From an uncultured Arenicella sp. (GTDB lineage Bacteria > Pseudomonadota > Gammaproteobacteria > Arenicellales > Arenicellaceae): a stretch of 64,000 nucleotides of DNA. The number at the start of each line of letters is the position of its first letter. The first letter of the stretch is position 1. The position numbers and the translations under genes are program-made. The stretch spans positions 1 through 64,000 of the forward strand of contig CALJWL010000052.1 of NCBI GenBank assembly GCA_937974565.1, given 5' to 3'. Shown one piece after another: positions 17,213-26,010 of this stretch. Below the pieces are notes generated by a model. That model searched no databases. It saw nothing but the letters and a program-made list of their open reading frames with translations, and had not been told where the DNA came from.

Positions 17213-18286
17213 CTACTGGCCATTTCGCCCAACACAGTTTAAATCCGCAAATGACTCTTCAAGCCGTGTTACGAAATAAGACTCAGCCTGACGCAGCATT
17301 TTTCGAGGGTCATAATACTTTTTGTTCGGCAATTCTTCGCCGTCAGGATTTCCAATTTGAGTAGCAACATAATCCTTATGTTCGTCAAAGTAGTCGCGCA
17401 GCCCCGCACTGAACGCCCACTGCATATCCGTATCGAGGTTCATTTTTATCACACCGTACTCAATGGATTTACGAATATCTTCTTGTGACGACCCCGAACC
17501 ACCATGAAACACGAAACTCACGGGTTTACTGCCTGTTTTACCTATCTCATCCGCAACAAAATTTTGCGAATTCTTTAAAATTTCCACTGACAGTTTGACA
17601 TTACCGGGTTTATAAACACCATGAACATTGCCAAATGCGGCGGCTATGGTGAAATTATTACTGATCTTACTTAAACGCTCATACGCAAAATACACCTCAG
17701 ATGGGTGCGTATACAGCTTGCTGCTATCGACTTCAGTGTTATCCACACCGTCTTCTTCTCCGCCGGTAATACCCAGTTCAATTTCTAAACCAACCTCAAT
17801 TTTAGTGAGTCGCTCTAGGTATTTTTCACAAACCTCAATATTCTCTTCCAATGGCTCTTCAGAGAGATCAAGCATGTGCGAACTGAATAAAGGTTTACCA
17901 AACCGTTGGTAAAAACCTTCTTGATATTCAATCAATTGATCAACCCAAGCAATATTAGCAAGCGAGCAGTGGTCGGTGTGCAAAATGGCTGAGACACCGT
18001 ACATCTCGGCCAGTTCATGAACATGGCGAGCCGCTGATATACAACCGATTGCAGAAGCTTCCAGATTATCGTTCTTTAGGCTTTTACCGGCGTAAAAGTG
18101 GCCGCCGCCAAAAGACAACTGAACAATAACGGGAGAATTGACCTTCGCCGCCGTTTCCAAAATGCCATTGACCGACGAGGTGCCGACCGCATTGACACCC
18201 GGCAATGCATAACCGTTTTTTTTAGCGTCTTCGTATACATCGATAAGTTCTTGACCGTATAAAACGCCCACACGAAATTTGCTCAT
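17213..18286 (-). CDS. fbaA: Fructose-bisphosphate aldolase, class IIA
   Basis: A 357-residue zinc-dependent aldolase, the usual class IIA length, cleaving fructose 1,6-bisphosphate to dihydroxyacetone phosphate and glyceraldehyde 3-phosphate in glycolysis and running in reverse in gluconeogenesis. Visible family motifs are the zinc ligand segment HTDHC (catalytic Asp and His), GGEEDG, AAFGNVHGVYKPGNV with a second zinc histidine, the phosphate-binding FHGGSGS and NLDTDMQWA. The start at 18286 has a strong GGAGGAGA ribosome binding site. It stands alone rather than in a gap-pgk-fba cluster, next to a glycosidase gene, which may be accidental. Confidence 0.95.
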   Translation of the reverse strand: MSKFRVGVLYGQELIDVYEDAKKNGYALPGVNAVGTSSVNGILETAAKVNSPVIVQLSFGGGHFYAGKSLKNDNLEASAIGCISAARHVHELAEMYGVSAILHTDHCSLANIAWVDQLIEYQEGFYQRFGKPLFSSHMLDLSEEPLEENIEVCEKYLERLTKIEVGLEIELGITGGEEDGVDNTEVDSSKLYTHPSEVYFAYERLSKISNNFTIAAAFGNVHGVYKPGNVKLSVEILKNSQNFVADEIGKTGSKPVSFVFHGGSGSSQEDIRKSIEYGVIKMNLDTDMQWAFSAGLRDYFDEHKDYVATQIGNPDGEELPNKKYYDPRKMLRQAESYFVTRLEESFADLNCVGRNGQ

Positions 18287-18623
18287 GGTCTCTCCTCCAT
18301 GTTGTACATAATTTGCACTGAAAATACGTTAATTGCCACTTCTGATACGCCAAACGCACAAAATGGAATCAAGGCAAATTCATGAGCGTGCATTTTAAAC
18401 CAAATAGATGCGATATGTCGCGTCCCCCTTACATTTAAATAAAGAAGGCGGCGAACCACCGTTTATGACTGTTAAGCAGAACAGCAGCGGCGCCATACAC
18501 ATCAGACACCGCTGCTTCTGTTTCCACCCCAAGGAGGAGAGAGGAGGAGAGAGGAGGAAATTGATCGTGAGTATCAACACCACTTTAATCAGCTAATACC
18601 TCACTTACCTACAATGAGCCCGC
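18287..18623. other. Gap between aldolase and GH3 genes
   Basis: No gene seen. It contains the fba promoter region, an 8-bp hairpin AGCAGCGG/CCGCTGCT (18483-18490, 18509-18516, 18-base loop) and the purine repeat at 18531-18560. A 62-codon plus-strand frame runs through it, but its composition follows the repeat and is not protein-like. Confidence 0.4.
18531..18560. repeat. Three tandem 10-base purine repeats
   Basis: Three near-identical decamers of the form RAGGAGGARA (AAGGAGGAGA, GAGGAGGAGA, GAGGAGGAAA), all purines on the plus strand. Copy number could vary by slippage. Located between the end of the GH3 gene and the start of fba, both on the minus strand, so it is transcribed as a CT-rich leader or trailer. 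Confidence 0.8.
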
Positions 18624-21359
18624 TTAATTCACCGACGCCACCACGTTGGAACAACTTGTCATCAGACTGGGCGCCACATTGGGCATCACCTTAATATCAG
18701 CAACCACCACGTCTAACGCTGCATCCGAGTGCATCACAAACGTCTCGGTAACCGCGTTTAACTTAGCCGCTTCATCAACAAAGCAACTTAAATTGAAATG
18801 ATATTCAGTGTACTCACCCACATTGGACACCATCAACAAGTCTGTTAAGTCCACCGTTTTATTGCACTCGTCGGCGCACATCATGGACAATTGAACTCGA
18901 CCTTGTGGCCGTTTGTCTACCTTCATGGAAAAAGACAACACTGAGTTTTGACCTATATATTGACTGAAGTCTTGCGGATACTTCGCGGTTAAAGACACTG
19001 TTGCTGGCCTCAGCCCTTTCCACGCTAGGCGGCGCGCGTCTTCTTGAGCAATTTTATCCACCGACATAATCAGTAGATTTTCATCGTCTGCACTGACTTT
19101 ACGGTTCCCATCAACAACAACCGGAGAACGATCATGTTCAATTAAGCGAAACTGATACTCCGACATTTCACGCGACACAAACATCCAAGCCTCTTCGAGC
19201 GTTTCCGTAGCCACACGAATTGAACTTTCATCAAGGTCATTAGCCACCGACGCAGGTTGGGCATAGCTCAAACCGTATCCATATGGGAACAGAGGGTCAT
19301 AACCCGGCTCTCCCACATTCAACACGGCTTGTGAAACCGTTTTCGGCCAACTAAAAGACAGCTTGCCACTAAAATCATATCTAATTGTGCCATCAGACTT
19401 AGTCAATAAAACTTCCGCAACACCGGCACCTTCAGAACCTGGCAGCCAAGCAACCACAAACGCATCTGATGCGTTAAGTTCTTTATTCACCCACAGTGGG
19501 CGCCCCGTAATGAATACCGAAATTACTGGAATGTTCTGCTGCTTAAGTTTTTTCAGCAACGCGATATCCGACTTACGGCCATATTGATATTCGATATTGG
19601 TGATATCCCCGTGCCACTCTGCGTAAGGCTCTTCACCGTACACAACAACAGCGACATCGGGTTTTTTACCCGCAAAATCACTGCTCGACCATTCTCCATT
19701 TTCACTTAAGACAGCCTTACCACCCGCCACAGAAACCTGCGATTGAATACCATCCCAAATACTGCTTGCGCCTGGAAAGTCTTCATTTTTATTACCCGTA
19801 CCCTGCCAAGACAACGTCCAACCCCCAGCCTGCTTGCCGATATTATGAGCGGCATCACCGGCCACCAATATGTTTGCGGATGGTGATAACGGCAATACGG
19901 CGTTGTTATTTTTTAGCATGACCAACGACTTACGAACCGCTTCTCGTGCGATATCGCGGTGTTCTTTATGCCCTATTAACGACACATCCCCTACGTGCGG
20001 GCGCTCTGATACCGGCCCCACATCAAACAAGCCTGCGTGCAGTTTCACGCGTAAAATTCGAGTCACGGCGTCATCTAAACGCGCCATTGGAATGTCGCCG
20101 TCTTTTACAGCTTGCAATGTATTAATATACATCTCCTTCCAATCACTGGGCACCATAACAAGGTCTAGACCTGCATTAATGGCCGCTGCACACTGCTTGA
20201 CCGAACACCCCGGAACCTGCATGTGGCCATTCCAGTCGCTCACGACAAGGCCATCAAACCCCATTCGATTTTTAAGTATGTCCGTCATAAGGTATTTATG
20301 ACCGTGCAACTTTTTACCATTCCAACTGTTAAACGAAGCCATGGTGGTAAGCACATTGCCATCCAATGCTGAGATGTAGCCAGCCGCATGCACATCAACC
20401 AACTCTTTCTCACTGACCGCTGTATCCCCACGATCAACACCTTGAGTTGTGCCGCCATCGCCCACAAAATGCTTGGCGGTTGCCACCACATTTCTTGGCT
20501 TATAACCTGGTTTAGAATCAACACCTTGAATACCACGCACCATCTCATGTGCGTAATCCATGACAATTTGCGGATCTTCCGAATAGGATTCGTAAGTGCG
20601 CCCCCAGCGAACATCTCGAACCACGGCCACAGTAGGGCCAAACGTCCAATCGACCCCCGTTGCCACCACTTCCATCGCGGTCACCTGGCCAATCCTATAC
20701 ATTAATTCAGCATCGCCAGCGGCGCCCAAGCCAATATTGTGTGGGAACAACGTGGCGCCGTAGACATTATTATTACCGTGAACCGCGTCAGACCCCCAAA
20801 TTAATGGAATCGCCACCTTACCATCAGCGGTATCCATTGATGCGTCGTAGAATTGTTGAGCTAAATCTGCCCAATCTTGGACTGTGGCAAATTTATTGTT
20901 ATTCGGGGTGGTGCCTCCCCCATTTAATATCGAACCGATATGATACGTTTTAACGTCTTCGGGCGTTACGTATTTAAGCTCTGGCTGCATGATCTGGCCA
21001 ACCTTCTCTTCGACGCTCATTTTACGTAATATCTCAGAAGCACGCCGTTCAACTTGAGAGTCTCTCGGCGGGCTGACTTCGCGCTTGGGCCAAAGGCTCG
21101 GGTCATAGTCATGCTTGCCTTCACCCAGTGTATCATTTGGCGACTGCTTGGATAACGTTTGAACGTGTCCCTCACTTATATCAGCAAGGCCATAATCGTT
21201 TTGGTTGACCGTACAGCCCGTTATTATCAGCATCGCGGCGGCGGCAAAGGCACGCCACAACACGGACTGGTAAAAAACGATTGTGGGCAGTCGCTTACTG
21301 GAGTGCGTTTGAGGTGCAAGGGTTCTAAGGTGGGCATTGCTGCCAAAACAGTTCATCAT
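18624..21359 (-). CDS. GH3 family beta-glucosidase/exo-glucanase lipoprotein
   Basis: A 911-residue glycoside hydrolase family 3 enzyme that would release glucose from beta-linked glucans or oligosaccharides. The N-terminal (beta/alpha)8 domain begins near residue 112 (MSVEEKVGQIMQ); the nucleophile Asp is in LVVSDWNGH (~375), and WGSDAVHG and DVRWGRTYESYSEDP are further family motifs. The second GH3 domain and a C-terminal extension (~700-911) of beta-rich sequence follow, resembling marine ExoP-type exo-1,3/1,4-beta-glucanases. A lipobox IITGC puts the acylated Cys at about 49, so the enzyme should sit on the membrane facing the periplasm or outside. The start is uncertain (two ATGs in tandem, no clear ribosome binding site). 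Confidence 0.9.
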   Translation of the reverse strand: MMNCFGSNAHLRTLAPQTHSSKRLPTIVFYQSVLWRAFAAAAMLIITGCTVNQNDYGLADISEGHVQTLSKQSPNDTLGEGKHDYDPSLWPKREVSPPRDSQVERRASEILRKMSVEEKVGQIMQPELKYVTPEDVKTYHIGSILNGGGTTPNNNKFATVQDWADLAQQFYDASMDTADGKVAIPLIWGSDAVHGNNNVYGATLFPHNIGLGAAGDAELMYRIGQVTAMEVVATGVDWTFGPTVAVVRDVRWGRTYESYSEDPQIVMDYAHEMVRGIQGVDSKPGYKPRNVVATAKHFVGDGGTTQGVDRGDTAVSEKELVDVHAAGYISALDGNVLTTMASFNSWNGKKLHGHKYLMTDILKNRMGFDGLVVSDWNGHMQVPGCSVKQCAAAINAGLDLVMVPSDWKEMYINTLQAVKDGDIPMARLDDAVTRILRVKLHAGLFDVGPVSERPHVGDVSLIGHKEHRDIAREAVRKSLVMLKNNNAVLPLSPSANILVAGDAAHNIGKQAGGWTLSWQGTGNKNEDFPGASSIWDGIQSQVSVAGGKAVLSENGEWSSSDFAGKKPDVAVVVYGEEPYAEWHGDITNIEYQYGRKSDIALLKKLKQQNIPVISVFITGRPLWVNKELNASDAFVVAWLPGSEGAGVAEVLLTKSDGTIRYDFSGKLSFSWPKTVSQAVLNVGEPGYDPLFPYGYGLSYAQPASVANDLDESSIRVATETLEEAWMFVSREMSEYQFRLIEHDRSPVVVDGNRKVSADDENLLIMSVDKIAQEDARRLAWKGLRPATVSLTAKYPQDFSQYIGQNSVLSFSMKVDKRPQGRVQLSMMCADECNKTVDLTDLLMVSNVGEYTEYHFNLSCFVDEAAKLNAVTETFVMHSDAALDVVVADIKVMPNVAPSLMTSCSNVVASVN

Positions 21360-21573
21360 GGTAACGAGATCATTTCAATGCCACCCTCTACCTCGGCTTT
21401 ATTCAATTAACTTCTCTGCTTCGCACTCTCTCAAAGTTGACAGTTACTCAATTAAAGCAATAACAGCGTTTCAAGATCAGAGTCGGTAGCCAAGCACAGG
21501 CAATTTAGACAAAAAGGTAATGGATTAGCGGATTATTATTGTACTTATAAGTAGGGTACGTTCAGCACTCTAA

Positions 21574-21614
21574 CTTCAGGCTTCACTGATTAAGATAATC
21601 AGCACAACCTGAAG
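21574..21614. repeat. Composite hairpin
   Basis: The outer stem CTTCAGG/CCTGAAG (7 bp) encloses a symmetrical 5/5 internal loop and an inner stem CTGATTA/TAATCAG (7 bp) with a 3-base loop. No T-run follows on either strand, so it is not an obvious terminator. It may be a leader structure of the GH3 transcript (minus) or a protein-binding cruciform. Confidence 0.6.
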
Positions 21615-21716
21615 CCAGGGCGGCTCCCACTAAATCACCGACTGCAATGCGTTAAAATTATTATTTTACTCTTGTTAGTGGTGATCAAATTAGGCTACCA
21701 AGGAGTAGGGAAAGCC

Positions 21717-21770
21717 ATGAATACGGTGAAGAGTTCGTTAGTACGAAACTCTCTCCTCCTCATTTTTTAA
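21717..21770 (+). CDS. Possible 17-aa leader peptide
   Basis: ATG at 21717 preceded by AAGGAG and AGGG stretches; the product is MNTVKSSLVRNSLLLIF. The 3' half overlaps an imperfect stem (GAGTTCGT/ACGAAACTC) followed by TTTTTT, so it resembles a leader peptide with an attenuator or terminator. It lies 440 bases before the AraC-type gene. This is speculative: the ORF is short enough to arise by chance. Confidence 0.25.
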   Translation: MNTVKSSLVRNSLLLIF

Positions 21771-22062
21771 TTGCTAAGCAACGTGCAAACGTTGTTTGAA
21801 ATCTATTATTTCCAAACGTACGTTACGTTCACTTGATGGTTGCCCAGCTCCTCAGCAGTGCCATGACATTCAACCAACACCAATCTTCGTTGGCCTTAGC
21901 TTGGTTGACGCGTGCGACGTGACTTTCACTTTTGAATCTTCAAGAAAACGTTCGACAGTCTCATTAACAGCGGTCATGTAAGTGAGCATCAGCACTGAGC
22001 TAACGACTCAACACTAAGTATAGAACGCCTCACATCTGAAATCGTCAAACTTCATGCTGAAA

Positions 22063-22088
22063 CGCGAAGTTGAACGTTCAACTTCGCG
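22063..22088. promoter_or_regulatory. Perfect 26-bp palindrome, likely operator
   Basis: CGCGAAGTTGAAC followed without spacer by its exact complement. A third copy of the half-site, AAGTTGAAC, lies at 22098-22106, ten bases away in direct orientation. It is 123 bases before the regulator start at 22211. A palindrome this long is most simply a dimeric protein-binding site, possibly for the adjacent regulator, although AraC proteins usually bind direct repeats. Confidence 0.6.
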
Positions 22089-22210
22089 CACTACCTAAAG
22101 TTGAACATCTTATTTTAGAGAACCACTGACTCGAATTGATATACACATCAAACGCTTAAGTTATACTAAGCTTGACAGGCTATAAAAAGACAACGTTGTT
22201 AGAGAGCAAT

Positions 22211-23389
22211 GTGCAAGATTTAATATTCAATACGCACGACATCATATTACTCGTAACCATTTATCAGAGCATTCTGTTTGCGTTACTAATTTTACTTGTC
22301 CCTCACAAACGCCATAAGAGCGATATTTTTCTAATTGGCTTTTTAATCACACAAGCCTTTATACCCTTACACCTGCTCATCAATTATGGTGACGGCTTCC
22401 GGTTAATTGCGCTTGAAGCCTCGCCTAATCTCTACCGTTTTTTCGAAACGGCTTACTGGCTAGAAGGCCCGCTCTTGCTTTGGTACACACGTTCAGTGGT
22501 GTATAAAAAACATGAACTGAATAAAAACGATCTAATATTCATTGCGCCTGTGGCGATTTACCTTGTGTGGATGTGGTTTGACTTTTATTCGATGAGCCAC
22601 ATCGAAAAATACAACCAACTGGTTGGTCACGAACCGATAGATGGCACTTTAGCACGACACTCTTATGGGTTAACCCGTGAGATACTCCGGGTGGCTTTCA
22701 GTGTGATGTGTTTGATTGACATACAACACTGCCGCCAGCAAATCAGAAAGCGATACTCTAATGCCGATGTAATCGATTTTGGGTGGCTGAATTTCTTGGT
22801 AATCGGTTTTTTGATTGTCCGAGTCTGGGCCGTGTTCGTTTCCATTGCGCTGATTTTAAGCGCTCACACCGAGTACGCATTAAACGTAGAATTTATGGGT
22901 TTAACTGGAAACTACATTGTATTCATTCTTGTAAGCGCATTAGTTTTTCGCAGCCTGTCACAGTCTTCCTTATTTGAGGGGGTCGATCATGTTGAACAAA
23001 ACGATGAAACACACAACATTGAATTAGAGAAAGCCGAGGTGGACCCAATGTTGGTAACCAAAATCGAACAACACATGAACGAAGTCAAACCGTTTTTAGC
23101 TAACATTTTGACTCTTGAACAATTGGCCACTCAATTGGATATGTCTCCACGAAGCTTATCTAATGTGATCAATCGCCATTATCAACATAATTTTTTTGAG
23201 TTTGTTAATCATTATCGCATTGAAGAGGCAAAACGGATTTTGGCCGATCACTCTCAAAAGAAAAAGACCATGATCGAAGTAATGGCCGATTGCGGATTTA
23301 ATAGTAAGGCCACCTTTAATACCTTTTTTAAGAAGCTAGTAGGTAATACCCCAAGCCAATATCGCGCTAAAATGCTAGAAAAACCTTGA
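22211..23389 (+). CDS. Membrane-bound AraC-type transcription regulator
   Basis: A 392-residue protein with an N-terminal block of about seven membrane segments (HDIILLVTIYQSILFALLILL onward, up to ~260) and a C-terminal AraC DNA-binding domain (~290-390: LTLEQLATQLDMSPRSLSNVIN and a second helix-turn-helix ending in CGFNSKATFNTFFKKLVGNTPSQYR). This architecture is common in Alteromonadales-like bacteria, where it often neighbours polysaccharide-use genes. Here it is divergent from the GH3 glycosidase, so control of that gene by an extracytoplasmic signal is a reasonable inference. The start is chosen at GTG 22211; a TTG at 22172 would add 13 residues. Confidence 0.85.
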   Translation: MQDLIFNTHDIILLVTIYQSILFALLILLVPHKRHKSDIFLIGFLITQAFIPLHLLINYGDGFRLIALEASPNLYRFFETAYWLEGPLLLWYTRSVVYKKHELNKNDLIFIAPVAIYLVWMWFDFYSMSHIEKYNQLVGHEPIDGTLARHSYGLTREILRVAFSVMCLIDIQHCRQQIRKRYSNADVIDFGWLNFLVIGFLIVRVWAVFVSIALILSAHTEYALNVEFMGLTGNYIVFILVSALVFRSLSQSSLFEGVDHVEQNDETHNIELEKAEVDPMLVTKIEQHMNEVKPFLANILTLEQLATQLDMSPRSLSNVINRHYQHNFFEFVNHYRIEEAKRILADHSQKKKTMIEVMADCGFNSKATFNTFFKKLVGNTPSQYRAKMLEKP

Positions 23390-23439
23390 TTGATCAAAGG
23401 CTTCGAATTTAAATGCCGACAGCCTGAGTGGCACCGTGC

Positions 23440-24861
23440 TTAACCGAACTTCATTTCTTTATTAGTGACAGGCGATAATTTCAACGACATGGTATCCAAA
23501 ATATAGTTTTGATTTAATTTCCAAGGCTTACGCACGGCTTGTTTCGGCAACTCACCAAGCGCACGCTGAATATAACCGGAGCTTAAATCCAGCAGGGGCG
23601 CATCCAGCATTTCATCATTGGTGATGGGGCAACAGCTTTGATAGCCTTGTTGGTCAATGTAATTAATCAGTCGTGTGGCGTGCCTGTGAGTTAAATCGAC
23701 TTTTAATGTCCATGATGCGTTGGTGTATCCCACCGCCAAAAACACGTTCGGCACTCCACTAAGCATCATGCCTTTATAAACATAAGATTGGCTGACTTCA
23801 AACGGCTTGCCATCAATCACCAATTCGATCCCGCCGAAGAACTGAATTTTCAAACCGGTGGCAGTAACAATGACGTCGGCTTCTAGCTGCTCACCCGAAG
23901 TCAACTCTATCCCTGTTTCATTAAACCTCTTGATGGTATCAGTGGCAATACTCGCCTTTCCATCGTTGATGGCATGAAAAAAGTCGCCGTCGGGGCATAG
24001 ACACACACGTTGATCCCACGGGTCGTAAGCGGGGCTGAAATGCTTTGGGTCAAATTTTTCACCAATCAACTTTTTTATATCATCCAACATTGCTTGCTTA
24101 GCTTTGGTTGGAAACAGTTTGCAATACAAATAAATAAACATGCTGGATAAGATAAACCACCAGCGAGCGGCCCAACGGCCAAACCAAGACTTTAGCGTAT
24201 TCGCGATCGAATCAATCGCAGGCTTAGCCCCCATATAGGTGGGTGAGCGCTGCAACATGGTAACATGCTCGGCCTTATCCGCCATGGCTGGCACTAATGT
24301 TATCGCGGTGGCACCAGAGCCTATCACGACCACTTTTTTACCCGCATAATCAGCCCCCTCTGGCCAAAACTGTGGGTGCAAAACGTCACCTGAAAAGTTC
24401 TCAATTCCATTAAATTTAGGTGAATGCGCCTGGTCGTAATTGTAATAACCAGAACACATAAACAGATATTGACACTGATACTCTCGCCCATCTTCGGTGG
24501 TGAGGGACCAACGCTTTTGTTCAGAGTTCCAGCTCGCTCTGATAACGTGTGCGCTGTAGTCAATGCGCTTATCAATGCCGAACTTACCTGCTGTCTCTTG
24601 TAAGTAATCGATGATTTTATCTTTCTCAGCAATCGCTGAATTATCTTTCCAGTGATTAAATGAAAAACCAAAAGTGTACATATCAGAGTCTGAGCGTATG
24701 CCTGGGTAGTTAAACAAATCCCAAGTTCCACCCAGATTTTCTCGGCGCTCCAAGACTTTATATCGCTTTGTCGGGCAATAGCGCTGTAAGTGGTACGCCG
24801 CGCTAATGCCCGAAATTCCGGCGCCAATAATCACGGCATCTAACTGCTCAACTCGACTCAT
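23440..24861 (-). CDS. Flavin-containing monooxygenase (Baeyer-Villiger type)
   Basis: A 473-residue FAD/NADPH enzyme. The FAD site is GAGISG (~13-18). The Baeyer-Villiger/FMO fingerprint is FSGDVLHPQFWP (~157-168), followed by the second dinucleotide fold GSGATA (~180). The GGTWDLFNYPGIRSDSDM segment is typical of class B BVMOs. It would insert one oxygen into a ketone or oxidise a soft nucleophile; substrate unknown. It follows the hydrolase gene on the same strand (85-base gap) and faces a TetR-SDR pair across a shared promoter region. Such FMO-SDR-hydrolase sets in other bacteria act on hydrophobic ketones or fatty-acid derivatives; that is an analogy only. Confidence 0.9.
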   Translation of the reverse strand: MSRVEQLDAVIIGAGISGISAAYHLQRYCPTKRYKVLERRENLGGTWDLFNYPGIRSDSDMYTFGFSFNHWKDNSAIAEKDKIIDYLQETAGKFGIDKRIDYSAHVIRASWNSEQKRWSLTTEDGREYQCQYLFMCSGYYNYDQAHSPKFNGIENFSGDVLHPQFWPEGADYAGKKVVVIGSGATAITLVPAMADKAEHVTMLQRSPTYMGAKPAIDSIANTLKSWFGRWAARWWFILSSMFIYLYCKLFPTKAKQAMLDDIKKLIGEKFDPKHFSPAYDPWDQRVCLCPDGDFFHAINDGKASIATDTIKRFNETGIELTSGEQLEADVIVTATGLKIQFFGGIELVIDGKPFEVSQSYVYKGMMLSGVPNVFLAVGYTNASWTLKVDLTHRHATRLINYIDQQGYQSCCPITNDEMLDAPLLDLSSGYIQRALGELPKQAVRKPWKLNQNYILDTMSLKLSPVTNKEMKFG

Positions 24862-24946
24862 TCAGACACTCCGTTTAATACTGGTGTGAACCATCAAATA
24901 ACTAGCTTACATAAGGACTTAGCCGCCCGCAACGACAATCAAGTTA

Positions 24947-25828
24947 TCAGTGATTTTTAAAATAAGGGGCTAGCTTAGTCTTCCATTGCTCAACCAACGC
25001 TGAATCGTCATGATCCCATGGGTGAAAGCCAGGTTTACGAAACATCCAGTACAGCGACTTAACTGAACTCACCAACCCCCCTTTGCCAAAGAGATAATTC
25101 CATAACACTTTTCTCTCGGCCCAAGTTACTTTGTGACCTTGTCTCTTAATCAAGAAACGGCTAGCCATCGTCATTTGAAACGGAAATTCAAAGAACACGA
25201 AGTAATAATACTGCCGCATCAACAAGGCTCGATCACCAACGCAATGCTGATAAACATCAAACGTTACCGATTTATGTTCTATTTCTTCAATTGCATGCCA
25301 CTGAAATAGTGCTTTTATTGAAGCGGGGAAACCCGACATACTTTGTTCTTGAGTCAAAGCAAAATGTGCCATAACGGCGGTCACATGCTCCACCACAACC
25401 GTGTGCGCCAGGCGTCTTTCAGGACTCCAACAATCAGCTCTCTTTTTCAACTTTTTCTTGAAGACACTCTCTAAATCGGCAATCGGATAACCAAGCTCCG
25501 CGAAAAGCCGATTAATTTGCTTATGCTGCAGCGAGTGATGCGCTTCTTGCTGGCTGAACATTCGCACGTCGTTTAGGAGCTTTTCATCGTTTATCTGGCT
25601 TTCATAAAAACACGTGGACTTGATAAATTCAGCTTCGCCCAGCGGAAAACTGGCTGACATTGCCACCCACAATGCCGAGACACATGAATTGCCCGCATAG
25701 TAAAACGGCGAGGTCAGGTCACTGTACTCAAACCCCACACGGCGTGGCTCTATATTCAGTTTTGAGCCGGATATGGCGGGAACAGCAGCTTGCACACTAT
25801 TTTTATGCATATTGGTTACAGCAGACAT
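24947..25828 (-). CDS. PF10118-type metal-dependent hydrolase
   Basis: A helical protein of about 293 residues matching the predicted metal-dependent hydrolase family, with the typical SASFPLGEAEF start of the core and two metal-ligand clusters, QQEAHHSLQH (~90-99) and EEIEHKSVTFD (~178-188). This ferritin-like Glu/His pattern suggests a di-metal centre. The true start is ATG 25828, preceded by GAGAGG at 6 bases; an upstream start at 25891 has no such site and would run into the promoter. It is first in the operon, ahead of the flavin monooxygenase. The chemical role of the family is unsettled, so no reaction is claimed. Confidence 0.8.
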   Translation of the reverse strand: MSAVTNMHKNSVQAAVPAISGSKLNIEPRRVGFEYSDLTSPFYYAGNSCVSALWVAMSASFPLGEAEFIKSTCFYESQINDEKLLNDVRMFSQQEAHHSLQHKQINRLFAELGYPIADLESVFKKKLKKRADCWSPERRLAHTVVVEHVTAVMAHFALTQEQSMSGFPASIKALFQWHAIEEIEHKSVTFDVYQHCVGDRALLMRQYYYFVFFEFPFQMTMASRFLIKRQGHKVTWAERKVLWNYLFGKGGLVSSVKSLYWMFRKPGFHPWDHDDSALVEQWKTKLAPYFKNH

Positions 25829-25944
25829 AGTTAGCCTCTCGTGATGCCTATTAATACTCAAAGCAATTTGTTCATCAAAGTCAAACACCACTTACCGGTC
25901 ATTGACCCTAAGTCAGCCAGCAAAACAAATACAAACCAATTGCT

Positions 25945-26000
25945 GTTTACAGTTTTGTAAACTAGAATAACCATAATCTAAAACCAAATTTACAAACTGT
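25945..26000. promoter_or_regulatory. Paired operator between hydrolase and TetR genes
   Basis: Site 1 (25945-25962) is a perfect inverted repeat GTTTACA-GTTT-TGTAAAC. Site 2 (25989-26000) is TTTACAAACTGT, the inverted form of the ACAGTTTGTAAA core of site 1 with one base deleted. Both lie within 70 bases of ATG 26011 and between divergent genes, the expected place for autoregulation by the adjacent TetR protein. Confidence 0.65.
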
Positions 26001-26010
26001 CAACAATTCA

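Larger units (their letters stand above)
21360..22210. other. Structured 850-base intergenic region
   Basis: Divergent promoter region for the GH3 gene (minus) and the AraC-type regulator (plus). No normal gene seen; a 61-codon plus-strand frame at 21796 has no protein-like features. It contains a composite hairpin (21574-21614), a 17-codon ORF (21717-21770) with hairpin and T-run, and a perfect 26-bp palindrome (22063-22088) with a further half-site. A TATACT at 22162-22167 could be the -10 element of the regulator gene. Confidence 0.5.

Noticed and set aside
18408-18596. 62-codon plus-strand frame with a strong purine-rich RBS-like tract inside
   Set aside because: Composition follows the purine repeat and hairpin; no protein-like features.
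21796-21981. 61-codon frame in the GH3-regulator gap
   Set aside because: No RBS, no recognisable sequence, and interspersed with structured DNA.
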